Positions 1 through 9,200 of a stretch of DNA of 47,140 bases are shown in pieces. Where the stretch lies: NCBI GenBank assembly GCA_036675035.1, contig JAKFFO010000045.1, positions 1 to 47,140 on the forward strand, written 5' to 3'. A model generated the notes under the pieces. The model did not search any database and was not told where the DNA came from. It saw nothing but the letters and a program-made list of their open reading frames with translations. The first letter of the stretch is position 1, and each line of letters opens with the position of its first letter. The translations under genes and the position numbers were made by a program. Origin of the DNA: MESE01 sp036675035 (GTDB lineage: Bacteria > Pseudomonadota > Gammaproteobacteria > Burkholderiales > Burkholderiaceae_D).

Positions 1-1160
1 TTGTTGACGCCGTCGTAGTTGCAGGTAATCGTTCCGGCGCCGATATTGACGCGCGATCCGATCGTCGCATCGCCGATATAAGCCAGGTGATTGGCCTTGC
101 TGTGCGCGGCGACCTGGCTGTTCTTGATCTCGACGAAATTCCCGACATGCACGTCTTCTGCCAGTTCGGTGCCGGGGCGCAGCCGCGCATACGGTCCGAT
201 AATCGATCCGGCACCGACCATTGCTCCTTCGATATGGCAAAACGGCTTGATGTTCGCGCCATCGGCAATCCGCGCATTGACGATCACGCAATGCGCACCG
301 ATCGTCACATTGTCGCCGAGCTCTACCGACCCTTCGAATACGCAACCGACATCGATGCTGACATCGCGGCCGCAGCGTAGCGTACCGCGCACGTCCAGGC
401 GCGCAGGATCGGCCAGCGTCACGCCCTGCTCCAGCAGTGCATCGGCGACATTGTGCTGATGAATCCGCTCCAGCTCGGCCAGTTGCACCTTGCTGTTGAC
501 GCCCAGGGTTTCCCATACCGCTTCCGGTTGCGCCGATACTACCGGGACGCTATCGGCCACGGCGCGCGCCACGATGTCGGTCAAATAATATTCACGCTGC
601 GCGTTGTCGTTCGACAGCGTGGAAAGCCACTGCTTGAGTTTGGTGGTGGGTGCCACCATGATGCCGGTATTGACTTCGCAAATCGCGCGCTCGGTTTCGG
701 TTGCATCCTTTTGTTCGACGATGCGCGCAATGCTGCCCTGTTCGCGCACGATGCGGCCGTAACCTGCCGGATTGTCGAGATTTACCGTCAGCACCGACAA
801 CTTATTCCCGCCCGCAATGTCCAACAACCGTTGCAGCGAGGAAGCTTTTGTCAATGGAACATCGCCGTATAAAACCAGGGTCGGCATATCGTCGATCAGA
901 TGCGGTACCGCTTGCATCACCGCGTGGCCGGTGCCGAGTTGCGGGTCCTGCTTGACGAAGACAATGTCAGGTGCTTCCAGGCGCTGCGGCACCATGTCGC
1001 CGCCGTGGCCGTACACCACGCACAGTCTGGACGGCGACAAGGTGCGGGCAGTATCGATCACATGCGACAGCAGCGATTTGCCTGCCAGTGGATGAAGAAC
1101 CTTCGGCAGCGCGGACTGCATGCGCTTTCCCATGCCTGCAGCGAGAATGACAACGTTCAT
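1..1160 (-). CDS. glmU: Bifunctional UDP-GlcNAc pyrophosphorylase / glucosamine-1-P acetyltransferase, partial
   Basis: Makes UDP-N-acetylglucosamine in the cytoplasm for peptidoglycan and LPS: the C-terminal domain acetylates glucosamine-1-phosphate and the N-terminal domain uridylates it. Translating the complement from 1160 gives MNVVILAAGMGKRMQS, the nucleotidyltransferase signature, followed by QLGTGHA, LVLYGDVPL and the acetyltransferase hexapeptide repeats (DNVTIGAHCVI, GAGSIIGPYARLRPG). The conserved catalytic-histidine region KANHLAYIGDA and NIGAGTITCNYDG lie at the edge. About 386 residues are present of the roughly 455 usual, so the C-terminus lies left of the window. The frame is open throughout. 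The start codon at 1158-1160 is 9 bp from the divergent lipoprotein start. Identification is secure. Confidence 0.96.
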   Translation of the reverse strand, partial: MNVVILAAGMGKRMQSALPKVLHPLAGKSLLSHVIDTARTLSPSRLCVVYGHGGDMVPQRLEAPDIVFVKQDPQLGTGHAVMQAVPHLIDDMPTLVLYGDVPLTKASSLQRLLDIAGGNKLSVLTVNLDNPAGYGRIVREQGSIARIVEQKDATETERAICEVNTGIMVAPTTKLKQWLSTLSNDNAQREYYLTDIVARAVADSVPVVSAQPEAVWETLGVNSKVQLAELERIHQHNVADALLEQGVTLADPARLDVRGTLRCGRDVSIDVGCVFEGSVELGDNVTIGAHCVIVNARIADGANIKPFCHIEGAMVGAGSIIGPYARLRPGTELAEDVHVGNFVEIKNSQVAAHSKANHLAYIGDATIGSRVNIGAGTITCNYDGVN

Positions 1161-1169
1161 AGAAGATCA

Positions 1170-2063
1170 ATGAAAAGAATTCAAAATTTTATCATGCAGC
1201 CCTGTCGTGCAACTGCCTCGGCATTCGTATTGTTATTGGTGATCAGCCTGCTGGCAGGCTGCAGCGCAGCGCGCCTTGCATATAGTAATGGAGAAACGCT
1301 CACGTACTGGTGGCTGAACGGTTATGCAGCATTTGACAGCGAACAGGGTTCACGGGTCAAGAAGGACATCGACGACTTGTTCGACTGGCATCGCCAGACA
1401 CAGCTGCGCAGCTATGTGCAGTTCCTGAAGCGCAGTCAGCAGCGTGCTCACACCGGTGTCAGCGAAGCCGAATTGCAGGCCGATCATGACGAAATCAAAA
1501 AACATATCCTGGTTCTGGCCGACAGGGCACTTCCCGCAATGGCAGACCTGGCATTGTCGCTGCGTCCGGAGCAAATCGACAATATCGGGAAAAAATTTGC
1601 ATCAAACAATGATAAGTATCGTAAAGACCATTTGCATGGCAGTCTTGAGAAGCGTCAGCATTCCCGCTATAAAAAAGCACTCCGGCAGGCCGAGCACTGG
1701 TTTGGCGATTTCAGTCCGCAGCAGCAACAGAAAATCCGGGAGCTATCCGACGCACGTCCATTGAACAACGAACTGGTGCTGAACGACCGCATGCAGCGCC
1801 AGGCAGCACTGATTGCACTGCTCCGGGATATCCAGCGCGAGAAACCGCGCCGGGACGTGGCAATGAGCATGATCCGGAACCATATCGTTGCGGCGCTCGA
1901 TCGATCTCTCGCTCCCGAACACAAGGCATTTTTCGAGACGGCCAGGGCAGGCACGATCCACATGACGGCTGCGATCATCAACGGTGCGACGCCGACGCAA
2001 AAGGCGCATTTCGCCAAGGCGATACAGGGCTGGATCGATGATTTCAGCGCGATTGCATCGTAG
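1170..2063 (+). CDS. DUF6279-like outer-membrane lipoprotein
   Basis: A predicted 297-residue lipoprotein of unknown function. The N-terminus has a basic start, a hydrophobic stretch (SAFVLLLVISLLAGCS) and a lipobox LAGC at about residues 23-26, so the protein is exported and lipidated on Cys. The mature part is helical and charged (YVQFLKRSQQRAHTG, LALSLRPEQIDNIGKKF, FETARAGTIHMTAA), which resembles the DUF6279 family of proteobacterial lipoproteins; this match is from memory. ATG 1170 was chosen because a longer upstream frame would run through glmU on the other strand. A second possible start is ATG 1194, closer to the signal peptide. No good Shine-Dalgarno is visible. Confidence 0.8.
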   Translation: MKRIQNFIMQPCRATASAFVLLLVISLLAGCSAARLAYSNGETLTYWWLNGYAAFDSEQGSRVKKDIDDLFDWHRQTQLRSYVQFLKRSQQRAHTGVSEAELQADHDEIKKHILVLADRALPAMADLALSLRPEQIDNIGKKFASNNDKYRKDHLHGSLEKRQHSRYKKALRQAEHWFGDFSPQQQQKIRELSDARPLNNELVLNDRMQRQAALIALLRDIQREKPRRDVAMSMIRNHIVAALDRSLAPEHKAFFETARAGTIHMTAAIINGATPTQKAHFAKAIQGWIDDFSAIAS

Positions 2064-2196
2064 GATGCGTCTGATTCGGGCTTTCAGGAAGTAAATGACA
2101 GAGCGATGCATTGATGCATTCGACTCTCTCCCTAGCTCTCCCCTGTCTGGGAGGCTGGGGATTAGCCACAAATTTCGCAAACGCTTTTTGCTCTCC

Positions 2197-2221
2197 TCTC
2201 CCGCAAGCGGGAGAAGGGAGC
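2197..2221. terminator. REP-like hairpin between convergent genes
   Basis: Perfect 8-bp arms TCTCCCGC and GCGGGAGA with a 2-nt loop (2197-2214), continued by AGGGAGC. It sits in the 238-bp gap between the lipoprotein (+) and the alpha-glucosidase (-), so it probably ends both transcripts. A closely related hairpin occurs at 25098-25129 in another convergent gap, so this is a dispersed repeat family. The rest of the gap (2064-2196, 2222-2301) holds a C/T-rich stretch at 2120-2160 and nothing else I recognise. Confidence 0.6.
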
Positions 2222-2301
2222 AAGGCGCAGCACCGACATATGGATAATCGTCAGCCCCCCGGGCAGAGGACTTTGAACAGGCTTGCCAAAGATCGCTGGC
2301 C

Positions 2302-3876
2302 CTAACGGTTATTCACGCGCACCAAATGCGTTTCAATAAAACAGAATCCGCAGACATCGAGCACGGCAGTCCGCCCCTCGAAGGTCACGTTTTGCGCCAG
2401 CACCACTTCCGCGCGCTCCGGCATGTCGAAACGTTGCCGGTCCTGCTCCATGTTGAACAGGCAAATCATTTCACGCCCTTCGAATTTTCTGGAAAACGCG
2501 AGCAAGCCGTCCGGTGCGTCCAGTAACTCGATCGTGCCTTGGCTCAGTTCCGGCCGCGCCTTGCGCAGCGCCAGTACCTGCTTCGCAAAATTGAGCACCG
2601 AGTGCGGCTGCGCTTGCTGACTTTCGACATTCATCGACAGATGTTCTTCGACCACCGGCAGCCAAGGCTCCACGTGACTGAAGCCGCCGTGCTTCCGGTT
2701 CGACCACGGCATCGGCGTACGGCAGCCGTCGCGTCCCTTGAAGTTCGGCCAGAATACTTTTCCGAACGGGTCCTGCAAGCGCTCGAATGGCACGTCCGCT
2801 TGTGGCAGCCCCAGTTCTTCGCCTTGATAGAGACAGATGTCGCCGCGCATCGCAACCAGCAGCGCCAGCATTTCCTTGGCGGTCTGTTCGCGATCGCGGC
2901 CTTTCGCCCATCGGCTCGCCACGCGCGGCTTGTCGTGATTGCTCAATGCATAGCATGGTCCGCCGGGCGAACTGATGCTCTGCTCCAGTGTTTCAATCAC
3001 TTTCCTGACATGCGCTGCGCTGCTGTCGGGGCCCATCAGCGCAAAGCTGTAGGCGGAATGCAGGCGGCCCGGTTCGGTATATTGACCCATCAGCTGCAGC
3101 GCGTCGTGGCCGCCGACTTCGGCCAGGCTGAATGCTCCATACGCGTCGAGCAGCGTGCGGATTTTTTCAAGGAAGCCGAGCACTTCCGGCTGCGCCTGGT
3201 CGTACACATGCAATTGAAAACCGTAAGGATGAAGCGCAGCGCTGACATCGGCCTTGGGCGGATTGCTGCGCAACTGCCGATCCTGGAAAATATGGTTGCA
3301 CGCATCGAAGCGGAATCCCGATACGCCAAGGTCGAGCCAGAACTTCATGTCGGACAATACCTGCGCCTGCACTTCTTCATTGTGCATGTTCAGGTCGGGC
3401 TGGCTCGACAGGAATGAATGAAAGTAATACTGGCGCCGCTCCGCATCCCAGCGCCATGCGCCGCCGCCGAATACCGACACCCAGTTGTTGGGCGGGCTGC
3501 CGTCCGGTTTCGCATCGGCCCACAAGTACCAGTCCGACTTGCCATTCTGGCGCAGCCGGCTTTGCTGGAACCAGGCGTGCTCTTCCGACGTATGCGACAG
3601 GACCATGTCGACGATTACACCGAGCTTGAGCGACTTGGCCTTGGCCAGCAGATGCTTGAAGTCGTCCATGTTGCCGAAGATCGGATCGACTTCCCGATAG
3701 TCGGCAACGTCGTAGCCGAAATCCTTCATCGGCGACTTGAAGAAAGGGCTGATCCAGATCGTATCGACGCCGAGTTTTTTTATGTATCCGAGATTGTCCG
3801 CGATGCCGGCCAGATCGCCGATCCCGTCATTGTTCGAATCGCTGAAACTGCGCGGGTATACCTGATAAATAATCAT
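2302..3876 (-). CDS. GH13 alpha-glucosidase (oligo-glucosidase type)
   Basis: A 524-residue retaining alpha-glucosidase of the GH13 oligo-1,6-glucosidase/alpha-glucosidase group, expected to cleave glucose from short malto- or isomalto-oligosaccharides. There is no signal peptide, so it is cytoplasmic. The barrel starts at once (IIYQVYPRSFSDSNNDGIGD). Catalytic residues are visible: nucleophile Asp in GFRFDACNH (about residue 191), acid/base Glu in SLAEVGG (about 253) and the stabilising Asp in LSNHDKPR (about 313). GIGDLAGI and QGEELGLPQ are typical of the group. The reading frame extends to TTG 3885, but ATG 3876 is preferred because it opens directly with the barrel and has GAAGG upstream. 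It diverges from glgA and probably shares its control region. Exact linkage specificity cannot be read from sequence. Confidence 0.92.
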   Translation of the reverse strand: MIIYQVYPRSFSDSNNDGIGDLAGIADNLGYIKKLGVDTIWISPFFKSPMKDFGYDVADYREVDPIFGNMDDFKHLLAKAKSLKLGVIVDMVLSHTSEEHAWFQQSRLRQNGKSDWYLWADAKPDGSPPNNWVSVFGGGAWRWDAERRQYYFHSFLSSQPDLNMHNEEVQAQVLSDMKFWLDLGVSGFRFDACNHIFQDRQLRSNPPKADVSAALHPYGFQLHVYDQAQPEVLGFLEKIRTLLDAYGAFSLAEVGGHDALQLMGQYTEPGRLHSAYSFALMGPDSSAAHVRKVIETLEQSISSPGGPCYALSNHDKPRVASRWAKGRDREQTAKEMLALLVAMRGDICLYQGEELGLPQADVPFERLQDPFGKVFWPNFKGRDGCRTPMPWSNRKHGGFSHVEPWLPVVEEHLSMNVESQQAQPHSVLNFAKQVLALRKARPELSQGTIELLDAPDGLLAFSRKFEGREMICLFNMEQDRQRFDMPERAEVVLAQNVTFEGRTAVLDVCGFCFIETHLVRVNNR

Positions 3877-4040
3877 CAACAACAACCTTCAAGAACTGTT
3901 TGATCCAACGGCTTGCGGTAGCGATCTTTCGAAAGTCACAACGAAAGGCTCTGCCCCGGATTTATTCAAATCATTCGGAAGAGCGGTGTCGTTATTGACT
4001 GCCCGCAACAACATCAAGTTCCACCAATTTCTTTTCCAAT

Positions 4041-4055
4041 GCAAACGTTTTTCGC
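4041..4055. promoter_or_regulatory. LacI-like dyad GCAAACGTTTTTCGC
   Basis: A short near-palindrome around the central AAACGTTT in the 501-bp divergent gap between the alpha-glucosidase and glgA. Its form (GC outside, A/T arms, central CG) is that of LacI/MalI/CcpA-type operators, which commonly control alpha-glucan genes. No LacI-family regulator gene is in the window, so the binding protein is unknown and the call is tentative. Confidence 0.35.
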
Positions 4056-4076
4056 ATGCAAAGCAAGGTTGTGTCG

Positions 4077-4093
4077 CGAGATTGCGAATCTCG
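4077..4093. promoter_or_regulatory. 7-bp-arm inverted repeat in the aglA/glgA divergent control region
   Basis: Perfect arms CGAGATT and AATCTCG separated by GCG. It lies about 200 bp upstream of the alpha-glucosidase start and about 285 bp upstream of the glgA start. A dyad with a 3-nt centre and no T-run suggests a protein-binding site rather than a terminator. The regulator is unknown. Confidence 0.4.
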
Positions 4094-4182
4094 TTAACGC
4101 TTTATAAATGAAAGCCAAATCGCCTGTAATGGAATGGCAATGAATTGATGTGTGACGACAAGCGGCGCACCGCACCATTCTG

Positions 4183-4197
4183 CAAATCATCGATTTG
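4183..4197. promoter_or_regulatory. 6-bp-arm inverted repeat CAAATC-ATC-GATTTG
   Basis: Perfect 6-bp arms with a 3-nt centre in the same divergent gap. It has the same geometry (odd 3-nt centre) as the dyads at 4077-4093 and 4268-4288, and its inner half AAATC recurs in the latter, so the sites may be variants recognised by one factor. This is an inference from spacing and shared bases only. Confidence 0.35.
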
Positions 4198-4267
4198 ATA
4201 TTACGTAAAGAGGCGTTTACCCGCACGCATATCATTGAGCGGCCGGCGATTGTGTAACAGATTATTA

Positions 4268-4288
4268 CGGCGATTTTTCAAATCGCCG
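4268..4288. promoter_or_regulatory. 21-bp perfect inverted repeat upstream of glgA
   Basis: Arms CGGCGATTT and AAATCGCCG (9 bp, perfect) around TTC. It lies 90 bp upstream of the preferred glgA start (TTG 4378). No T-run follows, so it reads as an operator or a leader hairpin rather than a terminator. It is the strongest of the four dyads in this gap and the best candidate for the main control site of the glucan genes. Confidence 0.5.
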
Positions 4289-4377
4289 GTCGTTCTCTCG
4301 CTTGAAGCAGCTAGTCAATGTTGCCGTTTCAAACAGCGTATGCAGTTACTAAAAACCCATTTCAAGGAAACATTATT

Positions 4378-5904
4378 TTGCGTCCGCGCGTTCTGTTAGT
4401 CGCATCCGAAGCAATTCCACTTGTCAAAACCGGCGGCCTGGCCGATGTCATTACAGCGTTGGCATTCGCGTTGCGCCAGTACGGCATCGACGCCAGCATC
4501 TTGATGCCCGGCTACCCGTCGGCACTGGAACGCGCCGCCATGCTCACCGAGGTCACTGCACTCGACGGCCTTCCCGGCGGGCCGGCACACCTGTATCAAG
4601 GGCGTTTACCCGGCAACAATATTCCGGTTCTGTTGCTGGACAACCCGGGCTTTCGCGCGCGCACAGCCAATCCCTATGTGGCCGCCGACGGCAACGAATA
4701 TGCGGACAACGCATTGAATTTCGCTGCACTCGCGCATGCAGCGGTGCAGATATGCGCCGGCCGCACGCCGCTCGCGGTGCCGCATGTCGTACACGCGCAT
4801 GACTGGCATGCCGGGCTGATTCCGCTCCTGCTGCGCAGGGCCGGGATCGAACAGGTCGGCTCGGTGTTGACGGTTCACAATCTGGCATTTCAGGGTAATT
4901 ACCCGGTGGAGCTCGCCGCTTCGCTCGGCATTCCGGCCGACACACTGAATGCAGACGGCATCGAGTTCTGGGGCAAGCTCAGTTTCCTGAAAGCCGGCAT
5001 CCAGTATGCCGATCGCATTTCGATCGTGAGTCAATCGTATGCCAGAGAAGTGCTGACGCCGCGCTTCGGCCATGGACTGGACGGCACACTGATTCAGCGC
5101 AAGCAGGCGATCGTCCCGATTCCAAATGGTGTCGACACCGCTATCTGGAATCCGGCCAAGGACCCGTTGATTGCCCGCAGCTATTCGCGGCGCACGCTGC
5201 GCAACAAGCATTTCTGCAAACAGGATTTGCTGAAACTGTTCAACCTGCCGGCCAGCCCATTTGCGCCGCTGCTCGGATTGGGCAGCCGCATCACGCATCA
5301 AAAAATGGCCGACGTTGCGCTTGCTGCGCTTCCCGTCATTCTTGAAAGGCATCCACGCCTGCAGGTAGCGGTGCTCGGATGCGGTGAGCAGGCTTATGAA
5401 ACCGGCTTCATCGAGCTGGCACGCGCTTATCCGGGCCGGATCGGCGTCCACATCGGTTACGACGAAAGGCGCGCACATGCATTGCATGCAGGCGCCGACA
5501 TGCTGCTGCACGGGACCAGGTTTGAGCCATATGGCCTGACGCCGATCTATTCCATGCTGTACGGCACGATTCCGATTGCGTCCCGGGTAGGCGGGCTGAT
5601 CGATACGATCATCGATGCCGGCACCGAGAGCACGCCATGCAAAGGCGCCAGCGGCATCCTGTTCGATGGCGAGCAGCCGAACGACATGATTGCCGCGGTA
5701 GATCGGGCTTTCACGATATTCGGGCGTGCCGATGACTGGCTTGTGATGCAGCGCAACGCGATGAGCGGCAATTTTTCATGGAACGAACCGGTACGAAAGT
5801 ATGTCGAGATGTATAGGGATGTAATGCCGGCTGCTCTGAAACCGTTGTTTGCGAATGACGAAGCGACACCATCGGCCGGCGTTGCGAATGTTGCGGTTGC
5901 ATGA
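4378..5904 (+). CDS. glgA: Glycogen synthase, GT5
   Basis: Extends alpha-1,4-glucan from ADP-glucose in the cytoplasm. The N-terminal Rossmann domain has the family signature KTGGLADV (PRVLLVASEAIPLVKTGG) and the acceptor region HVVHAHDWHAG. The C-terminal domain has PNGVDTAIWNP, a nucleotide-binding segment LGLGSRITHQKMADV and the active-site loop TRFEPYGLTPIYSMLYG. In that loop the Cys usual in bacterial GlgA (EPCGLTQ) is Tyr. The frame is open from ATG 4318, but TTG 4378 is preferred: AAGGA lies 9 nt upstream, and the protein then starts like other GlgAs (about 508 residues). No ADP-glucose pyrophosphorylase gene (glgC) is present in the window. A hairpin with a T-run follows before glgE. 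Confidence 0.92.
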   Translation: MRPRVLLVASEAIPLVKTGGLADVITALAFALRQYGIDASILMPGYPSALERAAMLTEVTALDGLPGGPAHLYQGRLPGNNIPVLLLDNPGFRARTANPYVAADGNEYADNALNFAALAHAAVQICAGRTPLAVPHVVHAHDWHAGLIPLLLRRAGIEQVGSVLTVHNLAFQGNYPVELAASLGIPADTLNADGIEFWGKLSFLKAGIQYADRISIVSQSYAREVLTPRFGHGLDGTLIQRKQAIVPIPNGVDTAIWNPAKDPLIARSYSRRTLRNKHFCKQDLLKLFNLPASPFAPLLGLGSRITHQKMADVALAALPVILERHPRLQVAVLGCGEQAYETGFIELARAYPGRIGVHIGYDERRAHALHAGADMLLHGTRFEPYGLTPIYSMLYGTIPIASRVGGLIDTIIDAGTESTPCKGASGILFDGEQPNDMIAAVDRAFTIFGRADDWLVMQRNAMSGNFSWNEPVRKYVEMYRDVMPAALKPLFANDEATPSAGVANVAVA

Positions 5905-6144
5905 AACGGCGGCGCTGTTGAGAAAAGCGGCAGGAAACGGGGTTTTGGAAAATGGAATTTCCTGAGCGCGGCTCCGCGCGCGATCGATTCCGTAAAGCAA
6001 AGCGACACGGAGGTCATCGTGCCTGATTGTGCTTGACCGTGCTGCCGTTTCTCATTGCGCCAGGCGATTGGGCACATTTTTTTCGGAGTTCTTGATCGGA
6101 CGGCAGCCGCGATGTGCGAACGAGAGAACAGTATCAGCAAGAGT

Positions 6145-6169
6145 CGGCGCCGATAGGCGCCGCATTTTT
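6145..6169 (+). terminator. Intrinsic terminator between glgA and glgE
   Basis: Perfect 7-bp GC arms CGGCGCC and GGCGCCG with loop GATA, followed by CATTTTT. It ends 43 nt before the glgE start, so it may stop glgA transcripts or act as an attenuating leader for the long operon. The remaining part of the 307-bp gap has one further GC-rich dyad (GCGCGG-CT-CCGCGC near 5967) and no gene. Confidence 0.6.
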
Positions 6170-6211
6170 GAACGCGATGCGATGTCGCAATAACCGGGTC
6201 CACTTTCGAGC

Positions 6212-9200
6212 ATGGTTCCATCACCGCCTTTTCTGCCAAGAATTTATTATCTCTATCCGCAGCTGGCCGACTCAGCGGCGCTGGATGCGCATCTCGATCG
6301 ATGCGCGTCGATGGGTTTCGACCATGTATTGATTCCCGGCGTTTTTGCCAATAGCGCGGACGCCGATTTTGCAAGTGCGCTGGCCGGTGCTTGCGCGGCA
6401 AGGAAGCTTACGCTGTTGATCGACGTCGATATCAACCGCATGGGCACCGATCCATCGCTGCCCGATGCGCATCCGGACTGGTTCGACGGCAACGAACAGG
6501 CGGACGACGATCTGCCCGATCCGCGCCGTCCGTTGTCCTGCGAACGAAAAAATGCAGTCCGTTTCAGCCACCCCGATGTAGTCGAAGCGATCCAGTGTCA
6601 TTGGCAGCAAACCATGCGCACATGGATCGAAGCCGGTGTCGCCGGATTCCGTTGCGTCGGCATTGCGCGCTTGCCGCCAGCGGCATGGCGGACCCTGATC
6701 GAGGCGGCCCGGCAGCGCAATGCAGCGAGTCGCTTCCTGGCCTGGACGCCGGGATGCACGCCGCAACAATTGGCGGCATTGGCCGATTGCGGTTTCGATG
6801 CGACGTTTTCATCCGGCGCCTGGTGGGATTACCGCGGACGCTGGCTGGTCGAGGAGCAATCGCGCCTGCTGAACATTGCACCGCCGATTGCCTTTCCCGA
6901 CGCGCCGAATGAAGCGGTGATCGCGCGCACGCCCGGCTATGAAGATATCCGGACGCGCCGCCAGGTTTATCAGCGCGCACTGCGGCTGGCTGCCGGCACC
7001 GGAAACGGCATCCTGATTCCGATGGGATTCGAATTCGGATTGTCCGGCCTCGCCGACACCGGCAGCGCTGCCGATTTCAATGCCGCGCAAGCGAATGCAG
7101 TATTCGACTTGTCTGCCGATATCGCGCAAGCCAACGCGTTGATCGCCGATGCCGGAACGCATTTTTACGCGGCAGAACTGCGCATCCTTACCGGCTCCAA
7201 ATCGCCGGTGGCGGTGCTGTTGCGCACTGCAGCGCGCGACCAGGCGCCATCCGGCGAAGCGTTGTTGATCGCTGCCAACGCTGACCCGGCGCAACCTTGT
7301 ACCGTCGACGAACGCCTGTTGCTGGAACGGGCTGACGGCTTTGTCCCGCATGCCCGTCGCTGGCCCGACAGCAGCGTCTCGGCGGGCCAGCCGGTCGCGC
7401 TGGAGCCGGGCGAGCTGCAGCTTTTCGCGGCGCGGCGCATGGAACCGATCGCCCAGCCGGGCGCCCGCAACAAGCCGTCTGCAGCGACGGCCGCACGCGG
7501 GCCGCGCATCGCGATCGAGGCGATCACGCCGGCAGTCGACGGCGGGCGCTTCCCGGTCAAGCGCACAGTGGGCGATTCGGTCGACATCGAAGCCGACGTA
7601 CTCATCGACGGGCACGACAAATTGGCGGTGGTGCTGTTGTGGCGCGCCGCCGATGAACGCGACTGGCACGAGGTGCGGATGTATCACATGATCAATGACC
7701 GATGGACCGCGCGGCTGCCGCTGACCCGCGTCGGCCGGGTGCTGTTCGCGATCGAGGCCTGGCGCGATGCGTTCGCCACTTATCGCGACGAACTCGAAAA
7801 GAAATCCGATGCCGGGCTCAACGTTGCAGTCGAACTGGAAGAAGGCCGCCTGCTGGTGGAAGCCGCTGCGGAGCACGCGCAAGCAAACGACCTGGCCGAC
7901 ACTGCGGCGACACTGAAAGCACTGGCAAAAGCACTGAAAGTGCCGCAATCGCGCGACAGGAGCAAGGCCGCCGCGCGCGATGCGGAACGGACTGCGGCAT
8001 TATTGTCCGAAGCGACCGCCGCCGCGATGCGCGCGGCCGACGCACGGCCGTTCGCTGTACGAAGCGAACCGGCGCTACGCATCGATGCCGAACGCACTGC
8101 CGCGCGCTTTTCCAGCTGGTATGAACTGTTCCCGCGCTCGCAAAGCGGCGACCCGGCACGGCACGGCACGTTTGCCGATGTCGAAAAACGCCTGCCCGCA
8201 ATCGCTGCGATGGGTTTCGATACGCTGTATTTCACGCCGATCCATCCGATCGGCAAGACCCATCGCAAGGGACGCAACAACAGTCTGACACCGGCACCCG
8301 ACGATCCGGGCAGCCCGTACGCAATCGGCTCCGGCGATGGCGGGCACGACGCGATTCATCCGGAACTCGGCACGCTGCGGGACTTCCGCCATCTGCGCGA
8401 TGAAGCGGCGCGGCACGGGCTGGAACTCGCACTCGACTTCGCAATCCAGTGTTCGCCGGATCATCCATGGCTGAAGCAGCATCCGGACTGGTTCGCATGG
8501 CGTCCGGACGGCACGATCCGGTATGCGGAAAATCCGCCGAAGAAATACCAGGATATCGTCAACGTCGATTTCTACGCCGACGGCGCGGTTCCCGGTCTTT
8601 GGAATGCGTTGCGCGACGTGGTGCTGTTCTGGGTCAAGGAAGGCGTGAAAGTATTCCGGGTCGACAATCCGCATACCAAGCCGCTGCCGTTCTGGGAATG
8701 GATGATCGCCGATATCCGCAGCCGCCATCCTGACGTGATATTCCTGTCGGAAGCATTCACGCGCCCGAAGATGATGTACCGGCTGGCCAAGGTCGGGTTT
8801 TCGCAGTCGTACACGTATTTCACCTGGCGCCATAGCAAGACCGAGTTCACCGAATACCTGACCGAACTGACCACAACCTCGGTACGCGACTTTTTCCGGC
8901 CGCATTTTTTCGTCAATACGCCGGATATCAATCCGCCGTTCCTGCAGAAATCCGGCCGCCCCGGTTTCCTGATCCGCGCCGCGCTGGCCACCACGCTGTC
9001 CGGCCTGTGGGGCATGTACAGCGGATTCGAACTGTGCGACGCGACGCCGGTGCCGGGCAAGGAAGAATATCTCGATTCGGAAAAATACGAGATACGCGCA
9101 TGGGACTGGCAACGACCCGGCAACATCATCGAGGAAATCACGCTGCTGAACCGGATTCGCAAGCACAATCCGGCGCTGCAGACGCATCTCGGAGTGCGTT

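Noticed and set aside
900..1169. N-terminal 90-residue extension of the lipoprotein frame
   Set aside because: It runs antisense through glmU and precedes a clear signal peptide and lipobox, so it is a shadow frame.
5962..5982. GC-rich dyad GCGCGG-CT-CCGCGC as glgA terminator
   Set aside because: No T-run follows; the hairpin at 6145-6169 is the better terminator.
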